Below, in pieces: positions 63,911 through 64,000 of a stretch of 64,000 bases of DNA. The stretch spans positions 124,001-188,000 of the forward strand of contig JAVBYI010000008.1 of NCBI GenBank assembly GCA_030824115.1, in the 5' to 3' direction. The position numbers were made by a program, and so were the translations under genes. The stretch's first letter is position 1; each line of letters begins with the position of its first letter. The stretch comes from Rhodocyclaceae bacterium. GTDB lineage: Bacteria; Pseudomonadota; Gammaproteobacteria; Burkholderiales; Rhodocyclaceae. The notes under the pieces were generated by a model. It was not told the DNA's origin. It did no database searches and worked only from the letters and a program-made list of their open reading frames with translations.

Positions 63911-64000
63911 GGGGGGCTGTGTAACCCTTTACCATGCGATACGTCCGCCTACCCGGCAGACGCATTCCGCGTGCTGCATGTCACCCGTGCCGCACACCCA

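Larger units (their letters stand above)
63671..64000. other. Gene-free end of window
   Basis: No supportable gene is seen in these 330 bases. The stretch contains a dispersed-repeat copy and the second copy of the 18-base secondary repeat. A gene could begin near its end and continue beyond the window. Confidence 0.6.

Noticed and set aside
63934-64000. A possible new gene start at the window end
   Set aside because: Only about 22 codons are visible, with no ribosome site or recognisable sequence.

Overview
The window reads as a chromosomal segment of a high-GC, Gram-negative betaproteobacterium. The best guess is a sulfur- and hydrogen-oxidising lineage near Rhodocyclales/Sterolibacteriaceae (Sulfuritalea-like). 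This rests on gene content: dissimilatory sat and aprBA, CbbQ/CbbO Rubisco-activase-type genes, an oxygen-tolerant uptake hydrogenase, a TRAP transporter and two 2-oxoacid:acceptor oxidoreductases. The taxon is inferred, not proven. I saw no rRNA, tRNA, insertion sequence or CRISPR array. About 95% of the window is coding.

Layout. 1-2.1 kb: end of an MSHA-type pilus locus (mshG-like 3' end and three pilin-like genes), then a terminator and a convergent PglL/Wzy-type pilin O-glycosyltransferase. 3.9-8.2 kb: FlgT-like lipoprotein and a MacA/MacB-type exporter. 8.2-13 kb: CYTH-CHAD protein, SixA, MogA, DarP, PmbA. 12.8-16.4 kb: TRAP transporter. 16.5-18.5 kb: MoaC and BepA. 18.5-23.7 kb: sulfite-oxidation block sat / aprB-aprA / YkgJ-like, with a perfect FNR-type palindrome between sat and aprBA. 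23.7-33 kb: seven tightly packed minus-strand genes (two tandem duplicate periplasmic binding proteins, a hybrid histidine kinase, a TPP enzyme, a glycosyltransferase, a CapK-like ligase, a UDP-sugar dehydrogenase). 33.2-36 kb: cbbQ-cbbO. 36-44.5 kb: a haem-motif hybrid kinase divergent from a hya operon (small and large subunits, cytochrome b, maturation protease) that ends in an overlapping chemoreceptor gene. 44.6-51.2 kb: CBS protein, Sua5, PurE, FolD, IorBA, RlmN-like. 51.2-55 kb: arsenic resistance operon. 55-60.9 kb: an unknown periplasmic protein and a PorABG-type oxidoreductase with a GltD-like flavoprotein. 61-64 kb: small basic protein, toxin-antitoxin pair, autotransporter-like barrel protein.

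The most striking signal is not a gene. A short, non-palindromic dispersed repeat (an A-run followed by the 20-base core GTCGGCGCTGGCGGGACGGC) occurs 16 times, on both strands. Ten copies lie inside coding sequence without breaking the frame. Six lie in the roughly 5% of the window that is intergenic. The unit is open in all six reading frames. It resembles a DNA-uptake-sequence-like or RPE-like genome-wide element, and I know of no description of it.

The metabolic genes fit together as follows. Sat and AprBA oxidise sulfite to sulfate with ATP gain, and the hydrogenase feeds electrons to the quinone pool. CbbQO would keep a Rubisco encoded elsewhere active. The 2-oxoacid oxidoreductases link ferredoxin or NAD(P)H to carbon metabolism.
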